Assembly: GCF_023897065.1 (NCBI RefSeq)
Contig: NZ_JAMHIV010000031.1
Span: forward strand, 1 to 64,000
Length of the DNA: 64,000 nt
Source: Crossiella sp. SN42
GTDB taxonomy: Bacteria > Actinomycetota > Actinomycetes > Mycobacteriales > Pseudonocardiaceae
Direction: 5' to 3'
Shown here one piece after another: positions 51,010-58,412 of this stretch. How positions within the stretch are numbered: the stretch's first letter is position 1; every line of letters starts with the position of its first letter. The notes under the pieces are model-generated. The model searched no databases and was not told the origin of the DNA. It saw only the letters and a list, made by a program, of their open reading frames with translations. Both the position numbers and the translations under genes were made by a program.

Positions 51010-52383
51010 TCAGGCGGCGCGGCGGACGCGGTAGCGGCCGAACAGGTTGCGGCGCAGGCGATACGCCGTACGCGGGCGGCCGTCCCGATGCAGGCGCGGC
51101 AACAGGCGGGAGACGTCACGGGTGATCGGGGCGACGCGGTTCGGGCCGAGCAGCGCCTCGGCGAGCAGGTGGATCCGGGCCGCCCAGTCGGGGCGGTCCC
51201 ACAGGATCCGGACGAACTCGCCCGCGTTGGCGGCTCGGGTGTGGTGCGCACCGGTGTCGGGCAGGTACTGCAGGTGCCGGAGCTCGGTGTGGTCGCGGAG
51301 CTCTTCGACCGGTGGGGCCAGGCCGTTGAGCACGCGGTTCCACACGACCCCCAGGTAGCGCATGGGAAAGCCGTGCCCGGTCTCCGCGCAGAGGGTTCGG
51401 AGCAGTGTGGCCAGGGCTCGGGCCGAGGCGCGGGAGGAGTCGGTGACGAGCAGGATCTGGCTCGCGCAGTCGATCAGTGCACGTTGCCGTTCGAGGTGGT
51501 CTTCGTCGAGTGCGTGGGTGTCGATGACGATCAGGTCGTAGTTCCGGCGCAGCGCCCGCATTGTCGAGTGGGCGAGCTTCGGCGCGGCGGCGAGCACGTC
51601 CAGCTGGACACCAGCGAGCCGGTGCACGTGGCCGAGGACCGTGCCGCTGCCCGGCGTCGCGTCCGCGAGCACTCCGGTGGCGGTGGTCACCGCGGCGGCT
51701 CGTGGGTCGAAGTCGGCGAGGCAGACGCGAGGACGGGCTCGCGCAGCACCATGCCGGTGCTGCGCCGCGACGTAGGCGGCGATGGCCAGGGCGATGGTGG
51801 TTCTGCCGACGCCACCCGTGGCAGAGAGCACCAGCACCACGTGCGCCCCAGGACCGACCTCTTCTGGCCTTGAGCAGGGCGCCAACGGGTACCGCTGCAC
51901 GAACGCGGACGGGATGGCTGGGCTGCCGGACACCGCGTGGAACAACACGCTGGCCCACGTTCCCACCGCGGAACCGCGGGTGTCGGTCCAGACAACCACG
52001 ATCCGGCCTGGTGGCAGGCTGGTCGTGGCCGGATGCAGCTCCGGGTGGCTGAGGAAGGTGGCGGTGGGGACCGGTGGATCCTGCGGCCGGGGTTCGCCGC
52101 GGAGCAGGACAAGGGTGAGGTCCCTGGCTGGCGAGGCAGCCAGCGCGGCAAGCCAGCGGGCGACCTCGGCCGGCGGACCGGCCTGCTCGGCGAGGACGAC
52201 CACGTTGTGGGCACCGCCGCGGATGAGCGGGTGGTCCATGCTGAGGAACCAGTCTAGTTGCTGGAGGTTCTCAGCGACCGGCTCGAGGTACCAGTCCAGG
52301 CCCGCGTCGCGCACGGCGGTGACCACCAGCTCGCTGGGCAGGCCGCACACGATGAGGTGGACCTCGTTGTCCTTGTGCCCCAT
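51010..52383 (-). CDS. MinD/ParA-like (SIMIBI) P-loop protein with variant Walker A
   Basis: 457-aa protein. The N-terminal ~190 residues are a receiver-like or unknown domain (HLIVCGLPSELVVTAVRDAG). The C-terminal half is MinD/ParA/TadZ-like: LVLSATGGVGRTTIALAIAA where the family has GKGGVGKTT, so both the signature Lys and the P-loop Lys are replaced (Thr, Arg). Walker B is YDLIVIDTHALDED and the switch-like region is ILLVTDSSRASARALAT. ATG at 52383, 5 nt after the GGDEF gene stop and 31 nt before the sigma gene: one transcription unit. Could position or regulate a membrane complex; ATPase activity is doubtful given the substitutions. Confidence 0.78.
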   Translation of the reverse strand: MGHKDNEVHLIVCGLPSELVVTAVRDAGLDWYLEPVAENLQQLDWFLSMDHPLIRGGAHNVVVLAEQAGPPAEVARWLAALAASPARDLTLVLLRGEPRPQDPPVPTATFLSHPELHPATTSLPPGRIVVVWTDTRGSAVGTWASVLFHAVSGSPAIPSAFVQRYPLAPCSRPEEVGPGAHVVLVLSATGGVGRTTIALAIAAYVAAQHRHGAARARPRVCLADFDPRAAAVTTATGVLADATPGSGTVLGHVHRLAGVQLDVLAAAPKLAHSTMRALRRNYDLIVIDTHALDEDHLERQRALIDCASQILLVTDSSRASARALATLLRTLCAETGHGFPMRYLGVVWNRVLNGLAPPVEELRDHTELRHLQYLPDTGAHHTRAANAGEFVRILWDRPDWAARIHLLAEALLGPNRVAPITRDVSRLLPRLHRDGRPRTAYRLRRNLFGRYRVRRAA

Positions 52384-52388
52384 GGCCT

Positions 52389-53102
52389 TCAGGACTCCAA
52401 CGAGGAGGTCTTGGGCTTGCCCGCGACGCAGACCAGCGCCCGCCCGGAGTGCTTCGCCCGGAGCAGCGCCGCGTCCGCGTCACGGAGGAGCTCGGCGGGT
52501 CCGAGGTGGTCATCCGGCCCCTGCACGGCCAAGCCCGCGGACGCGGTCAGCCCTCGGATGGTGACTGGCAGGCCATGGGCGTTGCGAGTCCGGGTGACGA
52601 GCGTGTTGATATCGGCGCAGATGCGCAGCGCCAGCAGCTGCGCACCGGCCAACTCGGTGTCTGGCGCCAGGATCACGAACTCGTCGCCGCCGTGGCCGCC
52701 GTAGCGGCCGACCACGTCGCCTTCGCGGGTGCACTGGCGCAGCACCTCGGCCACCGCCTGCAGCACGGTGTCCCCTGCTGGGTGGCCGTGCCGGTCGTTG
52801 ACCCGCTTGAACCAGTCGAGGTCGACGATCAGCAGCGCCATGGTCCCGGCTCGTCGCCGCACCTGCTCGTGTGCGCGGGCCACCGCGTCTTCCCAGCCGT
52901 CCCGGTCCAGCAGGCCGGTTAGCCGGTCGGTGCGCAACTGGTCCACCGGGTGGCCGCAGCCCGGACAGTTCCGGGCGTCAGCACGATCCACCGAACTCAG
53001 TGGCGGGCGCGGTCGTGGTGGTTGCGGTGATGTCGCGGACTCGCAAGTCCGCCTATTCGTGCCGGTGACGAAACAAGGGTGGAAGGTGTCTTGGAAAATC
53101 AT
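52389..53102 (-). CDS. GGDEF-domain protein (putative diguanylate cyclase) with Cys-pair N-terminus
   Basis: 237-aa soluble protein. N-terminal ~55 residues include a CPGC knuckle. The GGDEF domain then starts at TDRLTGLLDRDGWEDAV and runs through LLIVDLDWFKRVNDRHGHPA. The active-site loop reads RYGGHGGDEFVIL: GGDEF is intact but three extra residues (GGH) sit before it, so the usual distance to the RxxD inhibitory site (REGD) is enlarged. No sensory domain or membrane segment. Start ATG at 53102 has only GGAAC upstream, so it is moderately certain. First gene of the GGDEF-MinD-sigma unit; likely supplies c-di-GMP or acts as a degenerate sensor. Confidence 0.88.
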   Translation of the reverse strand: MIFQDTFHPCFVTGTNRRTCESATSPQPPRPRPPLSSVDRADARNCPGCGHPVDQLRTDRLTGLLDRDGWEDAVARAHEQVRRRAGTMALLIVDLDWFKRVNDRHGHPAGDTVLQAVAEVLRQCTREGDVVGRYGGHGGDEFVILAPDTELAGAQLLALRICADINTLVTRTRNAHGLPVTIRGLTASAGLAVQGPDDHLGPAELLRDADAALLRAKHSGRALVCVAGKPKTSSLES

Positions 53103-53331
53103 GTTCCGGTTCTACACCTCGCTCCCCGGCTAACCTCAAGGTATGTACGGGAAACTTCACCGGCCAGCGCCCGAAAGAGCCATCACCGACAATTAACTGA
53201 ATTAAGCTTTTCGGGCCAAGTGTTCCCTCCCCTGCGAGGAGAAATCAATTTCCCGCTAGACGCTCACGAGAGCAGGTCCCACCCTGCGCCCGGCTTCGAC
53301 CTGCGCACATGCACCATCAGGACCGGTGCAC

Positions 53332-53348
53332 CCCGAAAGATGTTCGGG
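53332..53348 (-). terminator. Hairpin downstream of the secreted-protein operon
   Basis: CCCGAA/TTCGGG stem with a 5-nt loop, 32 nt after the stop at 53380 in the minus direction. The 277-bp gap around it (53103-53379) includes unusually AT-rich sequence and no gene. Confidence 0.45.
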
Positions 53349-53379
53349 TTTCAAGCTCCAGCCGGACCCTATTCCCGGC

Positions 53380-54402
53380 CTACTTGAACGCAAGCAGGCA
53401 CAGATGCTCCAGCACGTTCGATATCGGGCCAAGCGGCGGCACCCACGACGTACCCTCGTTCAGTGTGTTGTCGAAGCGGCGGCAGCCGGAGTTGGACTGG
53501 GTCAACTCCTCGGGCAGTTTAGGTGGTTGCGGAGGTGACTTCGCGCGCTCCTTGTTGTCGCGGTGTTGCTGGAGCAGCGCTTCCGGTGGCCGCGCGGGCA
53601 GTTCGGCAAGACCTCGGTGGAAGCGGTCCGGGTCGAAGGCCGGGCCCTCCCGGTAGGCCAGGCCGACCGGGGTGTCCAGGCAGCGGCCTGCTTCGCCGGG
53701 GCGACCGCCGGTGACCGCGTGGTCCTGGATCCGGTTGGTGATCGCGGTACGGCAGGAGTCGACGCTCTCGGCGCGGCCGGCGACGAACGCGGTGGGATCC
53801 ACGACTTTCCCGCCGGAGACCTCGGCGAGGCTGGGCATCGTCAGCAGGTTCGCAGCCAGTGGCATCCTCGGCGCGGATCCCGAGCCGCCAGCGAGAGGGG
53901 ACCTCAGCGGGGAGTCGGCGAGCAATCCGATGCCCGGGATGCCGCGGGCGAGGTCGGGCCACGCACCGCGGTTCGCGCTGGCGGCGGCCAGGGCACGTTG
54001 TTGCAGCGCGGGAAGGCTGTCGGTCGCGCTGGTGAGGTTGGCTCGCTCCAATGCGTCGCGCTGTGCCTGGAAACCGGCGAGCGAGCGGTTCAGCGGGGCG
54101 CTGAGCCGGTTGGCCGCGGCCAGGTCCGCGCGCGCCGACAGCATGTCGAGGTATGCCTGCTGACGCGCACCGAACGCGCCGGTGGCCTGGAACGGGCCGG
54201 TAATGGTGAAGGCGGGCAGCGAGGACGCTGGCCCGGGAGGTTGGGTGGGTGACGGGCTGGGACGCTGGTGCGGAGCAAGCGGCGGTAGGTCACCCGGCAG
54301 CGGTACCGGTGGGGGCGGCGCTGGCGCCGCCGAGCTAGCCGTGGTGCCGGCCAGGAGGATTCCCATGGCGGCGAGGACGCGAAGCAGGCGGTGGGCGGAC
54401 AT
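53380..54402 (-). CDS. Secreted protein of unknown function
   Basis: 340-aa exported protein. ATG at 54402 with GGAGG 7 nt upstream; signal peptide (LLRVLAAMGILLAGTTASSA), then a Pro-rich stretch (~residues 27-60). A helical region follows (ARQQAYLDMLSARADLAAAN). The C-terminal part has four Cys (VDSCRTAITNRIQDHAV, GRCLDTPVG, GCRRFDN, LEHLCLLAF), probably disulfide bonded. No domain recognised. Its start is 2 nt after the stop of the lipoprotein gene, so the two are translationally linked. Probably works at the cell surface with the lipoprotein and glutaminyl cyclotransferase. Confidence 0.75.
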   Translation of the reverse strand: MSAHRLLRVLAAMGILLAGTTASSAAPAPPPPVPLPGDLPPLAPHQRPSPSPTQPPGPASSLPAFTITGPFQATGAFGARQQAYLDMLSARADLAAANRLSAPLNRSLAGFQAQRDALERANLTSATDSLPALQQRALAAASANRGAWPDLARGIPGIGLLADSPLRSPLAGGSGSAPRMPLAANLLTMPSLAEVSGGKVVDPTAFVAGRAESVDSCRTAITNRIQDHAVTGGRPGEAGRCLDTPVGLAYREGPAFDPDRFHRGLAELPARPPEALLQQHRDNKERAKSPPQPPKLPEELTQSNSGCRRFDNTLNEGTSWVPPLGPISNVLEHLCLLAFK

Positions 54403-54404
54403 GT

Positions 54405-54875
54405 TCAACCTCCGGACAGGTGGGGAGTGAGGGTGTTCAGCGCGACCATCGTGGTCGTGACGGCCTGCCGGGCGCGTCGAGTCGCCGCCACGTCGCGCTG
54501 CTGGCAGGCGCCTTCGAGGGCCGCGTAGTGGCCAGCCAACTCGTTCAGCTTGCCGAGCAGCTCCGCGGACTCCACGCCGCCGTCGGCGGCGGTCCGGCTG
54601 AGCTGCCCGGCGCGCTCGCGGCCGTGCCTGGCCAACGTGGCCAGGGCGGTGAAGTAGTTCGACCCGTCGGGTTGGGCTCCGGGGCGCCGCGGCTCGTTGG
54701 CCGCGGCAGCCACCAGCTGTGCCTCCACGGAGTTCAGCCCAGCCACGCCATCGGAGAGCGCCCGAGCCTGCGCCATCGGCGGAGTCGGCGGCCTGCTCCC
54801 ACACGGCATCGCACCACATCCCGCCACCACGGCCACGGCGACGCCGACCAGGACGGACCGGATTCGTCTGGCCAT
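54405..54875 (-). CDS. Lipoprotein of unknown function
   Basis: 156-aa precursor with a lipobox (VAVAVVAGCG, Cys at about residue 20), so lipid anchored outside the membrane. The mature part is a helical bundle-like sequence (ARALSDGVAGLNSVEAQLVA, LLGKLNELAGHYAALEGACQ). The ATG at 54875 shares its A with the TGA of the upstream cyclotransferase gene, implying coupling. No homologous family recognised. Confidence 0.75.
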   Translation of the reverse strand: MARRIRSVLVGVAVAVVAGCGAMPCGSRPPTPPMAQARALSDGVAGLNSVEAQLVAAAANEPRRPGAQPDGSNYFTALATLARHGRERAGQLSRTAADGGVESAELLGKLNELAGHYAALEGACQQRDVAATRRARQAVTTTMVALNTLTPHLSGG

Positions 54876-55759
54876 CAACGTTCCTTCGGTTTCCATCGCA
54901 CATGAAAGCTCTGACCGAAGTGCTTGCCGGTCACCAGGAACTCGCCGTCGCGGATGGCGGCGATGCCGTTGAGCGCGTCCTCAGCGCCGGTCGGCCGCTC
55001 GATCCGGTGCAGCCGCCGGAGGTCGGCCACCGCGGTGACCCTGCCCGTGTCCGGGTTGATCCGCAGGATCGTGTCGCGGAGCCACTCGTTGGCCCACACC
55101 GCGCCGTTGGCGCACTCCAGTTCGTTCAGCTCGCCCACCGGCCCGCCGTCAGGCCGGCTGACGTGCACTTCGCCGGTGCGGTCGAACGTGTTGGGTTTTC
55201 GGAGGATCAGCCGGTCCATGCCGTCGGAAGTGACCAGCCGGGTTCCGTCGTAGCAGACGCCCCAGCCCTGTCCTGCGTATCGCACCCGGCGGATCTCGGC
55301 GAAGGTGTCCGGGTTCCGCAGGATCGCCACGCCGTCCCTCCAGGTGAGCTGCCAGATCCCCACGCCGGGCACCACGGTGATTCCCATGGCGTACAACGGT
55401 TCCGGCACCGCGACCTGGCGCTGCACCCGCCCGGTGGTGAGCTCGACCGCGCGCAGCGAGGAGCGGCCGATCTGCCCGGTACTCTCCAGCACCATCCCGT
55501 CCAGCATCTCCACGCCCTGGGTGTGCGCCTGCCGATCATGCGGGTACTCGTGCAGGATCTCGGGCTCGAGCAGCTCGATCTCGCCGCCAGGCCGCGTGCT
55601 CGACGTGCTCGGAACCGCCGTGGTGCTCACGGAGGAGGTGCTGCCCGGGCTGGGAGCCTTCGGGGTGGTGCAACCGCCTGCGGCCACCAGGGCGAGGACT
55701 GGCAGTACGAGTGTGGTGAGAGGCCGAGCGCGTGGCGCCCGCAATGGTGAGGTCGTCAT
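54875..55759 (-). CDS. Glutaminyl-peptide cyclotransferase (plant/bacterial type), lipoprotein
   Basis: 294-aa five-bladed-propeller enzyme that converts N-terminal Gln to pyroglutamate on exported proteins. Family hallmarks: DRQAHTQGVEMLDGMVLEST then GQIGRSSLRAVELTTGRV, GWGVCYDGTRLVTSDG, LNELECANGAVWANEW and DALNGIAAIRDGEFLVTGK. The N-terminus has a lipobox (LVAAGGCTTP), so it is surface anchored. First gene of a three-gene operon with two exported proteins, which are possible substrates or partners. A GTGTTACCT motif lies only 9 nt before the ATG. Confidence 0.9.
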   Translation of the reverse strand: MTTSPLRAPRARPLTTLVLPVLALVAAGGCTTPKAPSPGSTSSVSTTAVPSTSSTRPGGEIELLEPEILHEYPHDRQAHTQGVEMLDGMVLESTGQIGRSSLRAVELTTGRVQRQVAVPEPLYAMGITVVPGVGIWQLTWRDGVAILRNPDTFAEIRRVRYAGQGWGVCYDGTRLVTSDGMDRLILRKPNTFDRTGEVHVSRPDGGPVGELNELECANGAVWANEWLRDTILRINPDTGRVTAVADLRRLHRIERPTGAEDALNGIAAIRDGEFLVTGKHFGQSFHVRWKPKER

Positions 55760-55767
55760 GACCGGGC

Positions 55768-55777
55768 AGGTAACACG
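55768..55777 (-). promoter_or_regulatory. CGTGTTACCT motif before the cyclotransferase gene
   Basis: Minus-strand reading, ending 9 nt upstream of the ATG at 55759. If it is a promoter element the mRNA would be nearly leaderless; if an operator, it would block initiation directly. Confidence 0.4.
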
Positions 55778-55799
55778 TGGCGCGGCCATTGGCTGCCGG

Positions 55800-55833
55800 G
55801 GTGGAGGGGGCTCCGGTCAGAGCCCCCTCCACC
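55800..55833 (-). terminator. Hairpin terminator of the 55837 gene
   Basis: Perfect 14-bp stem (55800-55813 with 55820-55833) and a 6-nt loop, 3 nt after the stop codon. Confidence 0.82.
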
Positions 55834-55836
55834 GAC

Positions 55837-56301
55837 TCATCCCAGCGGGGCGGGCCGGGCAAGCCCGAGCCGCCTCATGCTGGCGAACGGGATCCTGGAC
55901 AGATCAGGCACGAGGCGGCGGTGGGCTCGCGAAGGCCTTGGCCGCCGAGACATCCCTTCAGTCTTTTGTGGACTTTCGCTGTCCGGCTGGACCGGTATCG
56001 CGATGTCCGCGATGCGCTGACGGAGGCCGTTCAGCTGGGTGGCGATCTCGGTGACGCTGACGCGCAAGCGGTCGAGCACCTCTTGGTGCTCGGCATGAAC
56101 CTCCGCGTCACGCATGCCTCGGGTGTATCCGGTACGAGCGGCGTGGATGTCCAGCCCGGACCACAGCCTACGCACCGCTTTGGACGGGATGATCTTGTAG
56201 GCCAGGTAAGCCAGTCCGGCCAGGGTTGCGAGGCCGAACAGGAGGGTCAACATGCTGTAGAACGTCAGGGCGAACGACGGTGCTGGGTACATGGGATTCA
56301 T
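55837..56301 (-). CDS. Single-pass membrane protein with coiled coil, unknown function
   Basis: 154-aa protein from ATG 56301 (AGGACG upstream). An upstream in-frame ATG at 56436 would add 45 residues across a CGTTACCT motif and is less likely. One membrane segment near the N-terminus (SMLTLLFGLATLAGLAYLAY), then a helical coiled-coil-like region (EHQEVLDRLRVSVTEIATQL) and a basic C-terminal tail. No family recognised. Isolated between a terminator and a motif-containing gap. Confidence 0.6.
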   Translation of the reverse strand: MNPMYPAPSFALTFYSMLTLLFGLATLAGLAYLAYKIIPSKAVRRLWSGLDIHAARTGYTRGMRDAEVHAEHQEVLDRLRVSVTEIATQLNGLRQRIADIAIPVQPDSESPQKTEGMSRRPRPSRAHRRLVPDLSRIPFASMRRLGLARPAPLG

Positions 56302-56355
56302 GGGTTCGTCCTCGTTGCGCTCGCGGCTCGGCCGCTGGGAAGGTCGGCCCGCGAT

Positions 56356-56365
56356 AGGTAACGCG
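56356..56365 (-). promoter_or_regulatory. CGCGTTACCT motif upstream of the 56301 gene
   Basis: 55 nt upstream of the ATG at 56301, read on the minus strand. Confidence 0.45.
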
Positions 56366-56626
56366 ATCCGCCCAAACTGGCCGATGGTGACCTGGGCTGG
56401 CGAGGTGCTGGACCCGATGGTGACGTCGTTGTCCATGATCTGGCCGGTCAGCGCGTCGACCCTGGTGACGTAGTCCGGGGCCTGAGCTTGCGGAGCGTGG
56501 AGGCGGAGCGGGACACCGTGATATCACGAGTCACCCACGGATCCGATCGCGGCGGTCAGGGCGATGGCGAACAGGCTCGCGCTCAGGAACGCGAGCCGTC
56601 GACGGGACCAAGTGGACTGCGCGGTT

Positions 56627-56636
56627 AGGTAACGCG
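56627..56636 (-). promoter_or_regulatory. CGCGTTACCT motif
   Basis: Second copy in the same gap, just after the 56650-56684 hairpin in the minus direction, as expected for a new transcription start. Confidence 0.4.
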
Positions 56637-56649
56637 AAGGCAGGGGGTT

Positions 56650-56684
56650 GGGTGTTGCCGGACTGAGGTAGTCCGGCAACACCC
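56650..56684 (-). terminator. Hairpin terminator of the 56755 gene
   Basis: Perfect 15-bp stem (56650-56664 with 56670-56684), 5-nt loop, about 70 nt past the stop. Confidence 0.82.
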
Positions 56685-56754
56685 GCGGTTGACCTGTGCA
56701 CGACGTACGGCCCGGGGCTGGTTGCCGTGTCAGTCGGCCTTGGTCATGGTGTTG

Positions 56755-57150
56755 TCAACTCGCGAATCCGCAGTCAGGACAACCCTTTCCGCGCTGCACG
56801 GCACGGTAGACCACGGTCTGCACGAGCTTCGCGGCCGCTCGGCCCGGTTCACTGTCATCGGCGAAGGCGCCTTGCCACCAGTAGTTGAACGCCGCGGTGA
56901 CCGGAGACGTGCTCTGCGCCCAGGGATGAACCCGGCCGCCGGTATCAGCTCCGACCTCCGCGCTGCCCAACAGGTCGTCGACCATCCCGTTCAGCGGGAT
57001 GAGCACGTGCGCTTGGTTTGCCTCAAGCGATCGGATCGACTTGGTCTTGAGGTAGTTCTCGTTCCACCTCGTGCCGCATCGGGTGCATACGATGTTGTCC
57101 ATGGCGTGCCTGGCGCACCAGAACCCGTAGCGGGCCGCCAGGGGTGACAC
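56755..57150 (-). CDS. Zinc-ribbon-like protein, unknown function
   Basis: 131-aa protein with a CxxC near each end (NIVCTRCGTRWNENYLKT and KGCPDCGFAS), likely coordinating one zinc, around a helical middle (AAFNYWWQGAFADD, AAKLVQTVVYRAVQRG). GTG start at 57150 with GAAGG just upstream. Unrecognised family. It is the rightmost minus-strand gene of the block, followed by a strong terminator. Confidence 0.6.
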   Translation of the reverse strand: MSPLAARYGFWCARHAMDNIVCTRCGTRWNENYLKTKSIRSLEANQAHVLIPLNGMVDDLLGSAEVGADTGGRVHPWAQSTSPVTAAFNYWWQGAFADDSEPGRAAAKLVQTVVYRAVQRGKGCPDCGFAS

Positions 57151-57254
57151 CGCCTTCGGTGCTGGTTGGTGCTCCCTGGCGTGGAGCGTCTGCTGCTGAC
57201 GGTTGTCGCTGAACGGGCCAATGTGCGTGTCCGCCCTCGGCTGGACACGGTGAT

Positions 57255-57264
57255 GGGTAACGCG
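57255..57264 (-). promoter_or_regulatory. CGCGTTACCC motif
   Basis: Minus-strand variant of the motif, about 105 nt upstream of the 57150 start and adjoining the stop of an unresolved frame at 57265. Confidence 0.3.
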
Positions 57265-57704
57265 TCAGGTTCCCGAGTGGTCGCGCCGTCCGCGCCACCA
57301 CAACAGCTGTTCCAGCAGCGGGAGCACCGGGACTATGGTCAGCGAGGTCCAGTCGAAGCGCTGATAGGCGAGCAACCCCCGACAGACAGCGCAGGCAAGG
57401 AAGTGTGTTCCGCCGAGGATCGCACCGTGCCTCGGACTGGCCGGCCGGTCTCGGAGGCGTCCGGCGGGAGCTGGCCGAAGGCTTCGGCACTCCACTCTGC
57501 CGCGGCCGCCAGTTCCGGCGCCAGGCTGAGCGCGGTAGGCCTGACCGTGGCGGCACTGCCGACCTGGCTGCACGCGCAAGGCGTACGGCCGGGCTCTGGG
57601 GTGTTCGCTCCACCGGAGTAAGCCATGCGGTGGTGCTGCGCCGAACCGGCAGGCCGTGCTGGCCAGGCGTTGAGAAATCGCCACGCTCTGACGCCTGATC
57701 TCAT
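57265..57704 (-). pseudogene. Unresolved, probably frameshifted small gene
   Basis: Two minus-strand frames look partly coding. One starts near 57619 (AYSGGANTPEPGRTPCACSQ, then SLAPELAAAAEWSAEAFGQL). The other ends at 57265 (HFLACAVCRGLLAYQRF, VPVLPLLEQLLWWRGRR). Joined, they would make one ~115-aa protein with Cys pairs, requiring a frameshift near 57440. Neither half is recognised and no ribosome-binding site is clear. Confidence 0.3.
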
Positions 57705-57944
57705 GCCATGACCTGCGCAGACAGGCGCTCTGCACCGACTGCGCGATCATGCCGACATGGGCGGTAAGTCCCATGTCTTGGGCGGCCTTTTGGTCTCGCG
57801 GTACGACCGTTGCCGCACCCCGCCTGGACAACAACGTCACCCTCAGTAGACCAACTGTCGTCAATGACCACCCGATCTGGTCATATACAGCAGTGGACGC
57901 GTGCGTGAGCCTGAGATGGCCAAGCGACGCGGAGGTGGGGGCCA

Positions 57945-58412
57945 ATGCCTGCTGGTCGGCCAGGACCACTGGCGGACAAGCTGAACCACTTGTTCAGCAC
58001 GGTCAAGCCGCTTGACGGCAAGGGCCGGGAGTACAGCAACGACTTCGTGGCCCAGCAGCTGACCCAGGCCGGGGTGTCGATCTCCGCCTCGTACATCTGG
58101 CAGCTCCGCAAGGGCAAGAAGGCCAACCCCAGCCTGGAACACATCCAGGCGCTCAGTCGCTTCTTCGGCGTGACGGTGGACTACTTCACCAACGACGAGG
58201 TCTCCGCGAAGATCAACAGTCAGCTCGACGTGCTGCGCGGGGAACAGCAGGCCAAGCTGGACCGCCTCTCGGCCGACCCCGAGGCGCAGGTGATGGCGGC
58301 CAGGGCCGCCGAGCTGTCGCCGGAGGGCCGGAAACAGGTCTCCGAGCTGCTCAAGTTCATCCACCAGATGGAGCTCAGCAACCGCAGAGACGGTGGGGAG
58401 GCCGGACGGTGA
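57945..58412 (+). CDS. XRE-family regulator, EspR-like
   Basis: 155-aa DNA-binding protein. ATG with GGAGG 9 nt upstream. Architecture matches mycobacterial EspR: an N-terminal extended HTH (LADKLNHLFSTVKP, FVAQQLTQAGVSISASYIWQ, LRKGKKANPSLEHIQALSRF) followed by FGVTVDYFTNDE and a helical C-terminal dimerisation tail. EspR is a nucleoid-associated regulator of ESX-1 secretion genes; whether this one shares that role is unknown. Its stop overlaps the GTG of the ImmA-type gene, beginning a four-gene operon. Confidence 0.88.
   Translation: MPAGRPGPLADKLNHLFSTVKPLDGKGREYSNDFVAQQLTQAGVSISASYIWQLRKGKKANPSLEHIQALSRFFGVTVDYFTNDEVSAKINSQLDVLRGEQQAKLDRLSADPEAQVMAARAAELSPEGRKQVSELLKFIHQMELSNRRDGGEAGR

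Larger units (their letters stand above)
56302..56754. other. Intergenic region with two CGTTACCT motifs and a terminator
   Basis: Contains the motif twice on the minus strand (56356-56365, 56627-56636) and a strong hairpin (56650-56684). A short minus-strand open stretch near 56530-56610 (RRRLAFLSASLFAIALTAAI) looks like a membrane peptide but has no start codon or ribosome-binding site, so it is not called. Confidence 0.45.

Noticed and set aside
57265-57969. A 234-codon minus-strand frame
   Set aside because: Its N-terminal part overlaps the XRE regulator start region with non-coding-like composition; only the C-terminal third looks real, so it was recorded as an unresolved broken gene.
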